NCBI RefSeq assembly: GCF_016745835.1
Contig: NZ_JAERVL010000004.1
Span: 248,001 to 312,000, forward strand
Length of the DNA: 64,000 bases
Direction of reading: 5' to 3'
Source: Caldalkalibacillus salinus
GTDB taxonomy: Bacteria > Bacillota > Bacilli > Caldalkalibacillales > JCM-10596
Positions within the stretch are counted from its first letter, which is position 1, and each line of letters begins with the position of its first letter. The notes beneath the pieces are model-generated. The model did no database searches, was not told where the DNA came from, and was given only the letters and a program-made list of their open reading frames with translations. Of this stretch, positions 26,062 through 34,665 are shown one piece after another. Position numbers and translations under genes: made by a program.

Positions 26062-27054
26062 TTAGACGACATATTCGTCGGGTCGGAAAAGCGATTTGTG
26101 TTGTTTCATCCACTCGATCGTCCTTGATAGTCCTTCATCTAAACTTACTTGAGCTTTCCATCCCATCATAGACTGTGCCTTATCTGAGTTGGAGAAAAGG
26201 CGGTCTACTTCACTCTTTTCCGGCCGTAATCGGTCCTGTTTTACCGTGATCGGAATGTCTCTACCTACCATCTTTTTAATCTTTTCTGCTAGCTCTCCGA
26301 TTGAAATTTCAAAACCACTTCCAGCATTTATCACTTCACCAACGGATGGACAAGAAGCAGCGTGTAAAAAGGCCCGAGCGGTATCTTCCACATAAGTGAA
26401 ATCTCTAGTCGCTTTAAGGTTTCCTAATCTAATTTCATCTTCGTGTAACGCTTGATTAATAATGGTTGGAATAACAGCACGCATGGACTGTCGAGGGCCG
26501 TATGCGTTGAACGGTCTAACTGTGATCGCAGGTAATTCATAGGAACAATAGAAGCTTTCAATCATCTTATCGGCGGCAATTTTACTTGCCGAGTAAGGCG
26601 ATTGACCCTGAAGCGGATGTGTTTCATCCATTGGGACGTACTGAGCTGTTCCGTACGTTTCACTTGTTGACGTATGCACGAGTCTAGCAATACCGTGATG
26701 GCGTACAGCTTGGGCGATATTAACGGTCCCTAATACGTTCGTTTGTACGACATCCGTAGGGTTGACATAGGAATAAGGAATAGCAATTAAGGCGCCCAAA
26801 TGAAGGACTGTATCGACACCCTTACAAGCGTTCATGACGCCGTGGGGGTCTTTTAGATCACCCATATACATTTCAATGCCGTTTTGCTCATCCTTCGTAA
26901 GCTGGTCTAAATAGCCCTTGGTGTTCATCGAGTTGTAATGAACAAAGGCCCGGACGTTGGCCCCTTCATGCAATAGTGCTTGCACCACGTGGCTGCCAAT
27001 AAAACCACTAGCACCAGTGACCAAGACAGATTTATTTTTGAAATTCAAACCCAT
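26062..27054 (-). CDS. LegB-like NAD-dependent 4,6-dehydratase
   Basis: The 330-residue extended SDR enzyme has VLVTGASGFIGSHV near residue 10, an active-site YSASK near residue 152 and FNAYGPRQS. The C-terminal motif RLRPEKSEVDRLFSNSDKA is one I associate with LegB, the UDP-GlcNAc 4,6-dehydratase of legionaminic acid pathways, and its relatives. It starts the minus-strand operon. The RBS taggtga directly abuts the ATG 27054; a TTG two codons later would have better spacing, so the exact start is uncertain. No legionaminic acid synthase or aminotransferase is nearby, so the product is not legionaminic acid by this evidence. Confidence 0.75.
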   Translation of the reverse strand: MGLNFKNKSVLVTGASGFIGSHVVQALLHEGANVRAFVHYNSMNTKGYLDQLTKDEQNGIEMYMGDLKDPHGVMNACKGVDTVLHLGALIAIPYSYVNPTDVVQTNVLGTVNIAQAVRHHGIARLVHTSTSETYGTAQYVPMDETHPLQGQSPYSASKIAADKMIESFYCSYELPAITVRPFNAYGPRQSMRAVIPTIINQALHEDEIRLGNLKATRDFTYVEDTARAFLHAASCPSVGEVINAGSGFEISIGELAEKIKKMVGRDIPITVKQDRLRPEKSEVDRLFSNSDKAQSMMGWKAQVSLDEGLSRTIEWMKQHKSLFRPDEYVV

Positions 27055-27322
27055 TCACCTACTTTTTACGAGAAGATGTTATAGGATATTCTGTAGCTTC
27101 AACTGTTGTACGGGCTATGGTACTACCAAAGAGTAATTTAGACGGGTACCTTTTAAAAGTTTAGTAGGGGACAGCCCTGTCAGATTGCACGTATGATGAA
27201 TACGTTAGAAATGAGTCTTCGTTACTTGGATAAAGCTATAACAGGGGCATGATAGATATATATCCTCGTCAATCAGGTAACGGGGTTGGATGAACAAAGG
27301 AGCCAGAGAGGAGTGAAGGACA

Positions 27323-28147
27323 TTGAGCAAGCTTAATAGACCGGTCTTCATTATTGGCACCCCTCGTTCAGGGACAACATTATTGTTTGATATCCTTTCT
27401 AAAAGTAAAGAACTTTGGAGCTTATATGATGAAAGTCCGTACTGGAATGTTTATGCCGGACCCGAGTTTAGGGGCTGGGAGTCCATGTTATTAAAGGAAG
27501 AGGACGCAACTGAAGAAGTAAGTAAACAAATTAAAGAAGCGTTTACCAAACACCTTGAAAATCATGAAGCTCGATACGTCTGTAGAAGTAAGATGAGAAT
27601 GGTTGAAAAAACACCTGATAATTGCTTTCGTATTGATTTTATCCATGCACTTTTCCCAGATGCCTACTTTATTTATCTTAAGCGGGATGGGCGTAATACG
27701 ATCAGTTCAATGATTGAGGCTTGGAGACATTACCAAAAATATCCTGTCCCAGTATCAGTAAACATTGATTTACAGAACGGTTCTAAAACACAAAAGTGGT
27801 GGGGCTCCTTACCCCCGGGATGGAAGGATTATGCACAGGCCAAAGTGGTTAATGTCTGTTTGTTCCAATGGAGACAAGGCAACCTTAAGGCCATGCAAAG
27901 TTTAAACAAAATCCCATCGTCACAGGTAATCGAAGTCACTTATGAAGCGCTAACAACTGATGGAGAACGAGTTATAAATGACATATGTCAAAAGATCGAT
28001 ATTTCCTTTAGCAAATCCTTGCGGCAGGAGGTGGCTTCTATTTATCCCGTTCAACAGGATAAGTGGAAGCAGTTTAATCGGGAGTTAATTCTCAGTGTTC
28101 ATGAGGACATTAAACAGGTCATGCGCAAAATGGGATACACTGTGTAG
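27323..28147 (+). CDS. Sulfotransferase family protein (first of three)
   Basis: The 274-residue product has the PAPS-binding 5' loop FIIGTPRSGTTLLFDIL near residue 10 and the 3' phosphate motif YFIYLKRDGRNTISSMI near residue 112. These two mark carbohydrate-type sulfotransferases that move sulfate from PAPS to an acceptor hydroxyl or amine. It starts with TTG behind gaaggaca. A second sulfotransferase lies 15 bases downstream, so the two are probably cotranscribed. This one is the most divergent of the three. The acceptor is presumed to be the glycan made by the surrounding glycosyltransferases, which is inference. Confidence 0.83.
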   Translation: MSKLNRPVFIIGTPRSGTTLLFDILSKSKELWSLYDESPYWNVYAGPEFRGWESMLLKEEDATEEVSKQIKEAFTKHLENHEARYVCRSKMRMVEKTPDNCFRIDFIHALFPDAYFIYLKRDGRNTISSMIEAWRHYQKYPVPVSVNIDLQNGSKTQKWWGSLPPGWKDYAQAKVVNVCLFQWRQGNLKAMQSLNKIPSSQVIEVTYEALTTDGERVINDICQKIDISFSKSLRQEVASIYPVQQDKWKQFNRELILSVHEDIKQVMRKMGYTV

Positions 28148-28162
28148 AAAGGATGAGGCACA

Positions 28163-28921
28163 ATGACTTCACAAGGGCCTAAATTATTTCTTAACTCTAT
28201 ACCCAAGAGCGGAACACACTTGCTACAACAAGTGATACAAGGGATGCCACATTTTAAATTTCATACCCACAGCCAATTTTACGAAGGGACTAAACATCAA
28301 ATACCCGAACACAGTGCCAAATTGAGTACTTTTGAACCTTTTGACATGGCTGCTGGACACGTCTATTACTCTGAGGAATGGTCTTCGATGCTAAAGGACG
28401 TAGGTGTGAAGCAGATATTCATCTATAGAGACCCTAGAGATGTGGTCATCTCATTCGCTTACTTTATACAAAAATTCCCCCAACATCAGCTTCATCACTA
28501 TTTTACTGACGTGTTAAGTCACCAAAAGGATCGATATATTGCTCTCATCCGAGGGGTTAACGAATACGATGCCAAATACCCTGACATTAACGATTGGTAT
28601 AGTAGGTTTATAGATTGGAAGGATGATCCGAATACCCTTGCGATCACTTATGAGGATCTAATGAAAAACTACCGCTCAAGGATACGGACATTGAAAAAAA
28701 TAGCAAGTTTTGCTTGGAAAAGTGCCCACCCGCCTGTGTCAATCGGACGTTTGGCAAAGAGAATGCACCAAAATATCGCGCCTGAAAAATCTGCTACATT
28801 TCGCTCTGGGAGAATAGGGAACTGGCGGCAAGAATTCGATGAAGAAACAAAAGAATGGTTTAAAAAAATATGTGGAGAGTTGCTAATTGAAACAGGATTT
28901 GAAAAGAATAACGACTGGTAA
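28163..28921 (+). CDS. Sulfotransferase family protein (second of three)
   Basis: The 252-residue product has FLNSIPKSGTHLLQQVI as its PAPS 5' loop at residues 9-25 and IFIYRDPRDVVISFAYF as the 3' phosphate site near residue 95. The ending FRSGRIGNWRQEFDEETKEW is typical of sulfotransferase C-termini that close over PAPS. It is clearly paralogous to the third sulfotransferase at 29954, sharing the SQFYE, Y.PEEW/Y.PEYV and NWRQEF/SWRDEF landmarks. Together with APS kinase at 30817 it supports sulfation of a local product. The terminator at 28920 closes the pair. Confidence 0.85.
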   Translation: MTSQGPKLFLNSIPKSGTHLLQQVIQGMPHFKFHTHSQFYEGTKHQIPEHSAKLSTFEPFDMAAGHVYYSEEWSSMLKDVGVKQIFIYRDPRDVVISFAYFIQKFPQHQLHHYFTDVLSHQKDRYIALIRGVNEYDAKYPDINDWYSRFIDWKDDPNTLAITYEDLMKNYRSRIRTLKKIASFAWKSAHPPVSIGRLAKRMHQNIAPEKSATFRSGRIGNWRQEFDEETKEWFKKICGELLIETGFEKNNDW

Positions 28922-28948
28922 AATGGAGGTTCATAGCCTTCATTTTTT
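28920..28948 (+). terminator. Terminator after the sulfotransferase pair
   Basis: The arms aaaatggaggt and gccttcatttt pair with two G-U wobbles around a 5-base loop, then a run of Ts follows. It overlaps the stop codon. Confidence 0.75.
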
Positions 28949-29041
28949 ATCTTTTTAACTCTTGTTATCTAAAGTCGAACTATCTCTTATCTTCTAAAAG
29001 GAAAGGACCCACCACACACTACAATAATTAGAACAAAGTGT

Positions 29042-29740
29042 CTATCTACTCATACGGAGTATATAACGGACTAACTTTTGATCGTACCACGCCTTAACTT
29101 TTCTGTACTCTGCATCCCTTCTCTGTTTCAAGTTCATTGTTAATGTGCTGTTAATAAAAGTCAGCGGGGCGTTATGGTAATAAAAATGGATATGCGGGAT
29201 GATGCGTGCCCAACATTCATAGTCAAAGGCAGCATGTAATGTAGGATTAAAACCGCCTCTTTTCAAAAGGGTTTGTTTATGAATCATGACGGTATCTAAT
29301 TGAATAGGACAAGACTGTCTTAGCGCCACGGCTAATTGTTTTTGTCCCAGTCTTTTTCCAAATGGCCCCTCAATGTGTTTGTCACTGTTTACCTCGAAAT
29401 AAGGCGTATATGAAAGCTTAGCATGATGTTTAAGCATGTATGACATTTGCTGCATGACCTTATCTCGATCATAACGATTGGATGGGAATAGGAAGGTAAC
29501 ATATTCTCCATTAGCTACATTCAGCCCCTTATTAAGGGCTCCTGCAACCGTTCTTTGCTTCACATGCCAATGCCGAACTTGTTTTAAGTTATCGTTTAAA
29601 CCATCTAACAAAGTGTTTGAGGACGTCATATCTAAAACAATAATTTCTTTATTGGCATACGTTTGTTTCAACGCGCTTTGCAAAGTTTGGTCAATACTTA
29701 AGTCTCCAGAGTATGGAAGGAGGATACTCACTTTTCCCAT
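29042..29740 (-). CDS. Family 2 glycosyltransferase, possibly degenerate metal site
   Basis: The 232-residue product begins with the GT2 fold entry VSILLPYSGDLSIDQTLQSA and QTYANKEIIVLDM. It retains ALNKGLNVANGEYVTFLFPS. The usual DDD/DSD nucleotide-metal site appears as FPSNRYDRD, without a clear DXD, and the late acidic motif is FDYECWARI. It may therefore be an inactive or unusual member. It lies between two paralogous sulfotransferase loci on the opposite strand. RBS gggagtga precedes the ATG. Confidence 0.75.
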   Translation of the reverse strand: MGKVSILLPYSGDLSIDQTLQSALKQTYANKEIIVLDMTSSNTLLDGLNDNLKQVRHWHVKQRTVAGALNKGLNVANGEYVTFLFPSNRYDRDKVMQQMSYMLKHHAKLSYTPYFEVNSDKHIEGPFGKRLGQKQLAVALRQSCPIQLDTVMIHKQTLLKRGGFNPTLHAAFDYECWARIIPHIHFYYHNAPLTFINSTLTMNLKQRRDAEYRKVKAWYDQKLVRYILRMSR

Positions 29741-29895
29741 GCTTTCACTCCCTTTCTATTAACAGTGTATGGAAAGATCCATCTAAGAGTTTGGACAACT
29801 ATCGTAAGGAATGAAAAAACGTTGTTTGTCCTCAATTATATGAGATTAAGTTATAGATGTAGGGACACTCGTACAGGCATTTGATGTTTGGCTAT

Positions 29896-29904
29896 CATAA
29901 GCTA
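29896..29904 (+). promoter_or_regulatory. Sigma-K-like -10 upstream of the third sulfotransferase
   Basis: CATAAGCTA is a perfect match to CATAnnnTA, 50 bases before the ATG. No AC dinucleotide lies at the usual distance; the nearest is 21 bases upstream. The call is weak on its own. Confidence 0.3.
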
Positions 29905-29953
29905 GTAGAAGGATTGGTATGTAAAAACTCTGATAAGAGGAGGGCACTGTCGT

Positions 29954-30730
29954 ATGTCCTATGTTTTCCCGCGACCTTTGAAGCCTTTTTTAGTCTCGTC
30001 CGTGCCCAAAAGCGGTACACATTTGATGCATCAACTCTTGAACGGGATCCCCCAATTAAGTCATCCGTTACAGAATCAGAGCATGAAGTTCTTCGTCAAT
30101 AATCCACCAAGTCAATTCTATGAAGATCATGATAACCGGCTTAAAGCCCTTCAGCCCAATCAATTTGGTTTGGGTCATTTACATTACACGCCAGAGTATG
30201 TGACGTTATTACGGACACACCAATTGAAGCATATCTTTGTCTATCGTGACCCTAGGGACGTGCTCGTGTCTTTATGCTACTTCATCGCTGATAAGTGGAA
30301 ACAGCACCCATTACATCAGAGGTTTCAAGCATTATCAATAAAAGATAGAGCACTAACGCTTATAAACGGTATCCCAGGTGAGTTTCCGCATTTCTCAGAT
30401 TACTTTGGACCTTTTTACGGTTGGTTAAAAGATACGGATACGTTGAAGGTGAGTTATGAGGAGCTCATGCAAACCCGAAGCTCCCGCCGACAGGCTTGTC
30501 GTAAAATGGTTCACTATCTATGGGAAAATCAAACACCACCAGAGCCAATAAATCTACTGGTGTTGAAAATGGAACGTAACGTGAATACTAAAAAGTCTGT
30601 GACATTCAGGAAAGGTCAAGTCGGATCTTGGCGTGATGAATTTGACGATGAAGTCATAGAAGCGTTCAAAAGAGTCGCAAATCCAATGCTCCAATTAGCA
30701 GATTATGAGAAGAATCACCATTGGTCATGA
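29954..30730 (+). CDS. Sulfotransferase family protein (third of three)
   Basis: The 258-residue product has FLVSSVPKSGTHLMHQLL as the PAPS 5' loop at residues 12-29 and IFVYRDPRDVLVSLCYF as the 3' phosphate site near residue 96. Its C-terminal motif FRKGQVGSWRDEFDDE matches the second sulfotransferase and indicates duplication. ATG 29954 follows aggaggg. It converges with the APS kinase gene across a terminator, so enzyme and cofactor supplier are neighbours. The acceptor is unknown. Confidence 0.85.
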   Translation: MSYVFPRPLKPFLVSSVPKSGTHLMHQLLNGIPQLSHPLQNQSMKFFVNNPPSQFYEDHDNRLKALQPNQFGLGHLHYTPEYVTLLRTHQLKHIFVYRDPRDVLVSLCYFIADKWKQHPLHQRFQALSIKDRALTLINGIPGEFPHFSDYFGPFYGWLKDTDTLKVSYEELMQTRSSRRQACRKMVHYLWENQTPPEPINLLVLKMERNVNTKKSVTFRKGQVGSWRDEFDDEVIEAFKRVANPMLQLADYEKNHHWS

Positions 30731-30772
30731 GTTTTTTGCGTAGCTATGTAGGCGTTTACTCACAAGGGCATT

Positions 30773-30813
30773 AAAGAAGAGGCTGAGGATCAAATCTTCA
30801 GCCTCTTCTTTTT
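30773..30813 (+). terminator. Strong bidirectional terminator between sulfotransferase and cysC
   Basis: A perfect 14-bp stem (aaagaagaggctga with tcagcctcttcttt) has A and T flanks. It serves both converging genes. Confidence 0.95.
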
Positions 30814-30816
30814 CAT

Positions 30817-31347
30817 TTATGCTGAGATATAGCCCCGCTGCTTTAGATACTCATACACTTTGGAGACGCTCTCATTCACCGTTTCTTTGTCTGTTTCAAC
30901 TGTTAATTGAGGGTTGATAGGGGGCTCAAAAGGGTCGCTAATACCTGTAAAGTGTTTGATATCACCATCTAAGGCTTTTTTGTATAGTCCTTTGACATCG
31001 CGACGAATACATTCCTTCAGTGGGCAATTGACGTATACCTCAACAAAAGAGCCAATGTTATCTCTTGCCATGTCTCTCATCTCCTGATAAGGAGAAATAA
31101 AAGAGGCCAACACGATGACATGATGCTTCGTTAACAAACTGGCTACGAACGAAACACGCTTGATATTGGTCATCCTATCCTGCTTCGAATATCCTAAATC
31201 GGATGTGAGATACTGACGGATAAGATCGCCATCTAACCTTTCATAAGGAACGCTTTCGTTCTGTAATTTTTTTGCTAACGCCTCACATATCGTTGTTTTC
31301 CCAGCTCCGGATAGTCCTGTAAACCAAACGGTGACTCCCCTAGCCAT
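30817..31347 (-). CDS. cysC: Adenylyl-sulfate (APS) kinase
   Basis: This enzyme phosphorylates adenosine 5'-phosphosulfate to PAPS, the donor of all sulfotransferases. The 176-residue product carries Walker A WFTGLSGAGKTTICEAL near residue 8, the DGDLIRQYL strand and the APS-kinase signature ASFISPYQEMRDMARDNIG near residue 81. It then shows the KALDGDIKHFTGISDPFE lid region. Length and motifs fit a full CysC with no sulfurylase domain. It sits among three sulfotransferases rather than in an assimilatory cysteine operon. It overlaps the upstream glycosyltransferase by 8 bases, which suggests coupled translation. An ATP sulfurylase must come from elsewhere. Confidence 0.93.
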   Translation of the reverse strand: MARGVTVWFTGLSGAGKTTICEALAKKLQNESVPYERLDGDLIRQYLTSDLGYSKQDRMTNIKRVSFVASLLTKHHVIVLASFISPYQEMRDMARDNIGSFVEVYVNCPLKECIRRDVKGLYKKALDGDIKHFTGISDPFEPPINPQLTVETDKETVNESVSKVYEYLKQRGYISA

Positions 31348-32443
31348 CTGATTTCCCCCTTTTTCTACTTTTAAGCTTTTCTATGATTGACGGCAGATGG
31401 GTTGGAGCAGGAGTGGAGGGCTTTAACTCTGGGTTTCTTTGGTAAGCAATAGATTCTATTTTTCTCACAATGTTCTCTTCAAAAGCTTCATTCGTTAGAC
31501 GGCTAGCCGTTTGTAGTCCATTTTGAACGAATGACTTAGCTATAGTTGGATTTTTTAATACACGATACATACCTTTAGCGATAGACGCATGATCTCTTGG
31601 TCGCGCTATATAGGCGTTCTGTAGGTGCTGACAGAAATTGAGTATACCTCCAGAGTTCGTTGTCACAACAGGGGTCCCACACGCCATCGCTTCAAGAGGC
31701 GGAATGGAGAAGCCCTCAAACCAAGATGTTGAGACAAATAAATCTGCTTGTTGATAAAGGCGTGCCATTTGCTCTGATGATTGTGGTTTAAAGTTGCGAT
31801 GAGGAATGCCTTTTATTTTAAGATCGACTTCAGTACAGACCATATGAACGATAAATTTCCCTTTATAGTGCCGTTTGAGCAACCGCATGGCCTTAATAAA
31901 ATCTTCGTAACCTTTTAACCGATAGGCTGTGTTGGGGTCTCTAGCAATATACATGATCACTTTGCGACCATTTCGATACGGTTTCACTTTTGGATGAGCG
32001 GGGGAAAAGATATTGGGATCAACGCCAAGGTTGACGACCAGACCTGAACGACCTGTCGCCTGATAGATTTTGTTGTTTAACCAATTAGAGATACTGATAA
32101 CCGGTACATTTTGATGGTACGTCCATAGGGCGAAATCTCGATCAGGGACCCATAACGGTTCAAATCCTAAGCTGAATCGTATACATTGACGGGGCCACGC
32201 TTCAAACGCTGGTTTAAATGTGGTATAAAAGTTCGGTAAAATCACATCACCGTAAGGAATATACTCTTTTTTCAAATCAGGGACCTTGGTCAATTTACAC
32301 TTAACAGGGTAAGCCACTTCGGCATGTTGGGGGATGACCATTTCAACGTCATGACCGTATTTTTGTAACGCGTGGGCTGTTTCTACTAGAACCTTGCAGC
32401 CCCCACCAACATGCAACGCGCCTACTGGTATGACAACTTTCAT
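31340..32443 (-). CDS. Family 4 glycosyltransferase (paralogue A)
   Basis: The 367-residue GT-B protein starts KVVIPVGALHVGGGCKVLVE and holds the GT4 donor-side motif YIARDPNTAYRLKGYEDFIKA, then EGFSIPPLEAMACGTPVV. It is a clear paralogue of the 33453 gene: the shared landmarks KEYIPYGD/KDYIPYGD, WVPD.DFA.WTY.QNVP.ISIS and PPLEAMAC.TPVVTTNSGG are aligned along the length. ATG 32443 follows gaggtg. A GTG two codons upstream is the alternative. It overlaps cysC by 8 bases and probably drives its expression. Confidence 0.82.
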   Translation of the reverse strand: MKVVIPVGALHVGGGCKVLVETAHALQKYGHDVEMVIPQHAEVAYPVKCKLTKVPDLKKEYIPYGDVILPNFYTTFKPAFEAWPRQCIRFSLGFEPLWVPDRDFALWTYHQNVPVISISNWLNNKIYQATGRSGLVVNLGVDPNIFSPAHPKVKPYRNGRKVIMYIARDPNTAYRLKGYEDFIKAMRLLKRHYKGKFIVHMVCTEVDLKIKGIPHRNFKPQSSEQMARLYQQADLFVSTSWFEGFSIPPLEAMACGTPVVTTNSGGILNFCQHLQNAYIARPRDHASIAKGMYRVLKNPTIAKSFVQNGLQTASRLTNEAFEENIVRKIESIAYQRNPELKPSTPAPTHLPSIIEKLKSRKRGKSDG

Positions 32444-32589
32444 AGACACACCTCATTTATCTTTAGCGTTATACTATCATACGTCCTTCCCGTCCTATGG
32501 GATTTGGTATCAGTCTATAGAAATTAATTTTGTATGCATGACCATACCTTTTCAGCTTATACTCGTCTACGCTTTTACGTCTTTGTAAA

Positions 32590-32598
32590 CATAGGATA
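32590..32598 (+). promoter_or_regulatory. Sigma-K-like -10 upstream of a family 2 glycosyltransferase
   Basis: CATAGGATA fits CATAnnnTA exactly and lies 33 bases before the start codon, with an AC pair 19 bases upstream. The spacing is slightly long. Confidence 0.35.
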
Positions 32599-32630
32599 TA
32601 TCAGATATTCACAACCATTGAGGTGAAATG

Positions 32631-33323
32631 ATGAGTATAGCTCGTATTCCTAATCTAGTGAGTGTTGTCATCCCTGTGTATAATAGAGCGGCGTATATTA
32701 AAGCGTGTCTTAACAGTCTCCTAAGACAAACTTACCGTAATTTAGAGATCATTGTGGTCAATGACGGTTCAACGGATAAAACGATGCATGTGGTTGGTTC
32801 ATGGAAGCACGCTTTGAAAATGCCACCGGCAAAGAAGGAGCGTATCGTCTTAGTGAATTTACCTCGGAACATAGATGTGGCAGGGGCGATACACACCGGT
32901 ATGTTTATGGCCCAAGGTGAGTTTATTGCCATGCAAGATTCCGATGATTTATCACACCCTTCACGTATTCAGAAGCAAGTGACGTATTTGAGAAGACATG
33001 CGAGTGTGGCCATGGTTGGTAGTAACTATGCTTACTTTCCTCATGGCGCCTTTCACCGCAGAAAGCCTGCGAACTGGATTCGTTATGGTTCTCAAATCAA
33101 TCGGACATACAGTGAAGGAGGGCACTGTGTGTGTCATGGGACCATACTGTTTAGAGGGAGTGTTTTTGATCAGATAGGTGGGCATAATAGAAAAGTTGAA
33201 GGGGCAGAGGATTATGAGTTTATCGCCCGGGCCATCAAAAACCAGATGAGAGTTGAGAACATACCAGAAGTCCTTTACTACTATCGCAATCACCATACTC
33301 AAAGGTCACGGAAGTTTTACTAG
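32631..33323 (+). CDS. Family 2 glycosyltransferase
   Basis: The 230-residue product has the complete GT2 signature: VSVVIPVYNRAAYIKACLNS at the start, IIVVNDGSTDKT, the metal-binding MQDSDDLSHPSRI and a late EGAEDYEFIARAIK. It should be an inverting transferase that adds a sugar from an NDP donor; the donor is unknown. The ATG at 32631 follows aggtg by 5 bases; the preceding ATG at 32628 is only 2 bases away. It is divergent from the 31340 glycosyltransferase and convergent with its paralogue at 33453. Confidence 0.85.
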   Translation: MSIARIPNLVSVVIPVYNRAAYIKACLNSLLRQTYRNLEIIVVNDGSTDKTMHVVGSWKHALKMPPAKKERIVLVNLPRNIDVAGAIHTGMFMAQGEFIAMQDSDDLSHPSRIQKQVTYLRRHASVAMVGSNYAYFPHGAFHRRKPANWIRYGSQINRTYSEGGHCVCHGTILFRGSVFDQIGGHNRKVEGAEDYEFIARAIKNQMRVENIPEVLYYYRNHHTQRSRKFY

Positions 33324-33345
33324 CAGAGTGAATGCTTGCAATGAA

Positions 33346-33380
33346 AAGAGTCACCCCCATCACTTAGGGGGTGACTTCTT
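33346..33380 (+). terminator. Terminator between converging glycosyltransferase genes
   Basis: The arms agtcaccccc (33349-33358) and gggggtgact (33367-33376) form a perfect 10-bp stem with an 8-base loop and pyrimidine-rich flanks. Confidence 0.9.
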
Positions 33381-33452
33381 ATTTTCTCTTTCGACTGTCA
33401 ATAACCTTCTTCGTTGTTCTTCTTTGTCGGTAAAATCTGCCCTGCCGTTGTC

Positions 33453-34472
33453 TTACGACCGATTCACGCGGTAACGGTGAATCACTTGCAGAGCATGGAC
33501 GATATTGTGTTCAAATGCGGGCTTTGTTAATCGTCTTGAGGCAGCTAATCCACCCTGAACGAGCCGGTTGGACAAGGGTTTATTTTTGAGTACGGTTACA
33601 ATGCCGTTTGCTAGCGCTCGCGGCTGAAGGGGTGGTACGACAAACGCACTATGCCCATGTGCGGCGAAATCCATAACACCGCCTGAGTTTGTTGTCACAA
33701 CAGGCGTGGCACACGCCATAGCTTCAAGTGGAGGTAACCCATATCCTTCCGCTCGAGAGGAAGATACAAAGACATCAGCTTGTCGATAGAGGTTGGCCAT
33801 TTCTACATCAGTTTGAGGTTGAAAAACACGGTGCGCAATACCAGGGAGTCTCAAGCGGTTTTCAGGACAAATCAAATGAACGATAAATTTCCCTTTATAT
33901 TTTCTGTTGATCATCTTCATAGCTTGCGCAAACTCGCTAAAACCTTTTACAGCATACCCAAGGTTAGGATCTCGTGCAATGTAAAGAATAATCTTCTTTT
34001 TTCGCTTAGGTTTACTTATTCTTATCGGATGAAAGATTTGCGGATCGATGCCAAGATTAACCACAGCAGAGCTGGGTTTCTGAACCGCGTTCACAATTTG
34101 TTGATTTAACCAGTGTGAAATGCTAATGATTGGCACATTCTGATTATAAGTCCAAGTAGCAAAATCTTTGTCTGGTACCCAATAGGGTTCAAACCCTTGA
34201 CAGAGTCGAACAACCTGTTGTGGCCAAGCCTGAAAAGCTGGCAAGAACGTGATGTAGTAGTTTGCTAGAATAATATCCCCATAAGGAATATAGTCTTTTG
34301 ATAGCGTTGGTACCGTTCTTACCTTGGCGTGCACAGGATATTTAATGGGCATCCCATTTGGTATGACGATTTCTGCCTGGTGACCTCGTTTAACCAAAGC
34401 GTTTGCGGTATCTACTAGGGTTTTGCAGCCTCCACCGGTCTCTAATGAGCCAACAGGGATGACTACTTTCAT
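33453..34472 (-). CDS. Family 4 glycosyltransferase (paralogue B)
   Basis: The 339-residue product is the duplicate of the 31340 gene, starting KVVIPVGSLETGGGCKTLVD. It carries KDYIPYGDIILANYY, SISHWLNQQIV, the donor-side YIARDPNLGYAVKG and EGYGLPPLEAMACATPVV. It is about 28 residues shorter at the C-terminus. The two paralogues sit on the minus strand, each divergent from a family 2 transferase, so a two-gene module appears to have duplicated. Such pairs may add repeat units of the same sugar to one glycan. It has a good ribosome site (gaggg). Confidence 0.85.
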   Translation of the reverse strand: MKVVIPVGSLETGGGCKTLVDTANALVKRGHQAEIVIPNGMPIKYPVHAKVRTVPTLSKDYIPYGDIILANYYITFLPAFQAWPQQVVRLCQGFEPYWVPDKDFATWTYNQNVPIISISHWLNQQIVNAVQKPSSAVVNLGIDPQIFHPIRISKPKRKKKIILYIARDPNLGYAVKGFSEFAQAMKMINRKYKGKFIVHLICPENRLRLPGIAHRVFQPQTDVEMANLYRQADVFVSSSRAEGYGLPPLEAMACATPVVTTNSGGVMDFAAHGHSAFVVPPLQPRALANGIVTVLKNKPLSNRLVQGGLAASRRLTKPAFEHNIVHALQVIHRYRVNRS

Positions 34473-34596
34473 TTGTAACCCTCCTTCATGTTTACAATAT
34501 TCTACTAATCTATAAAGCCATATGAAACTGTAATTAACCCAAGCCTGTCAACTTTGGTCAGGACACTATTTTAAGAGAAATAGTAGGGAGGCCAGT

Positions 34597-34624
34597 ACGA
34601 AAGGAGAGACGACGCCATAGAATG
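34597..34624 (+). promoter_or_regulatory. Sigma-K-like promoter upstream of 34666
   Basis: AC at 34597-34598, a 17-base spacer and CATAGAATG at 34616-34624 (one mismatch to CATAnnnTA) resemble a sigma-K promoter 42 bases before the start codon. Spacing is close to the known form. Confidence 0.4.
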
Positions 34625-34665
34625 TAAGTGACTTGAGAAATGAATGATTCTAAAGGAGGATTATT

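Noticed and set aside
29881-30102. Plus-strand open frame overlapping the start of the third sulfotransferase
   Set aside because: It is out of frame with the PAPS motifs and lacks a binding site, unlike ATG 29954.
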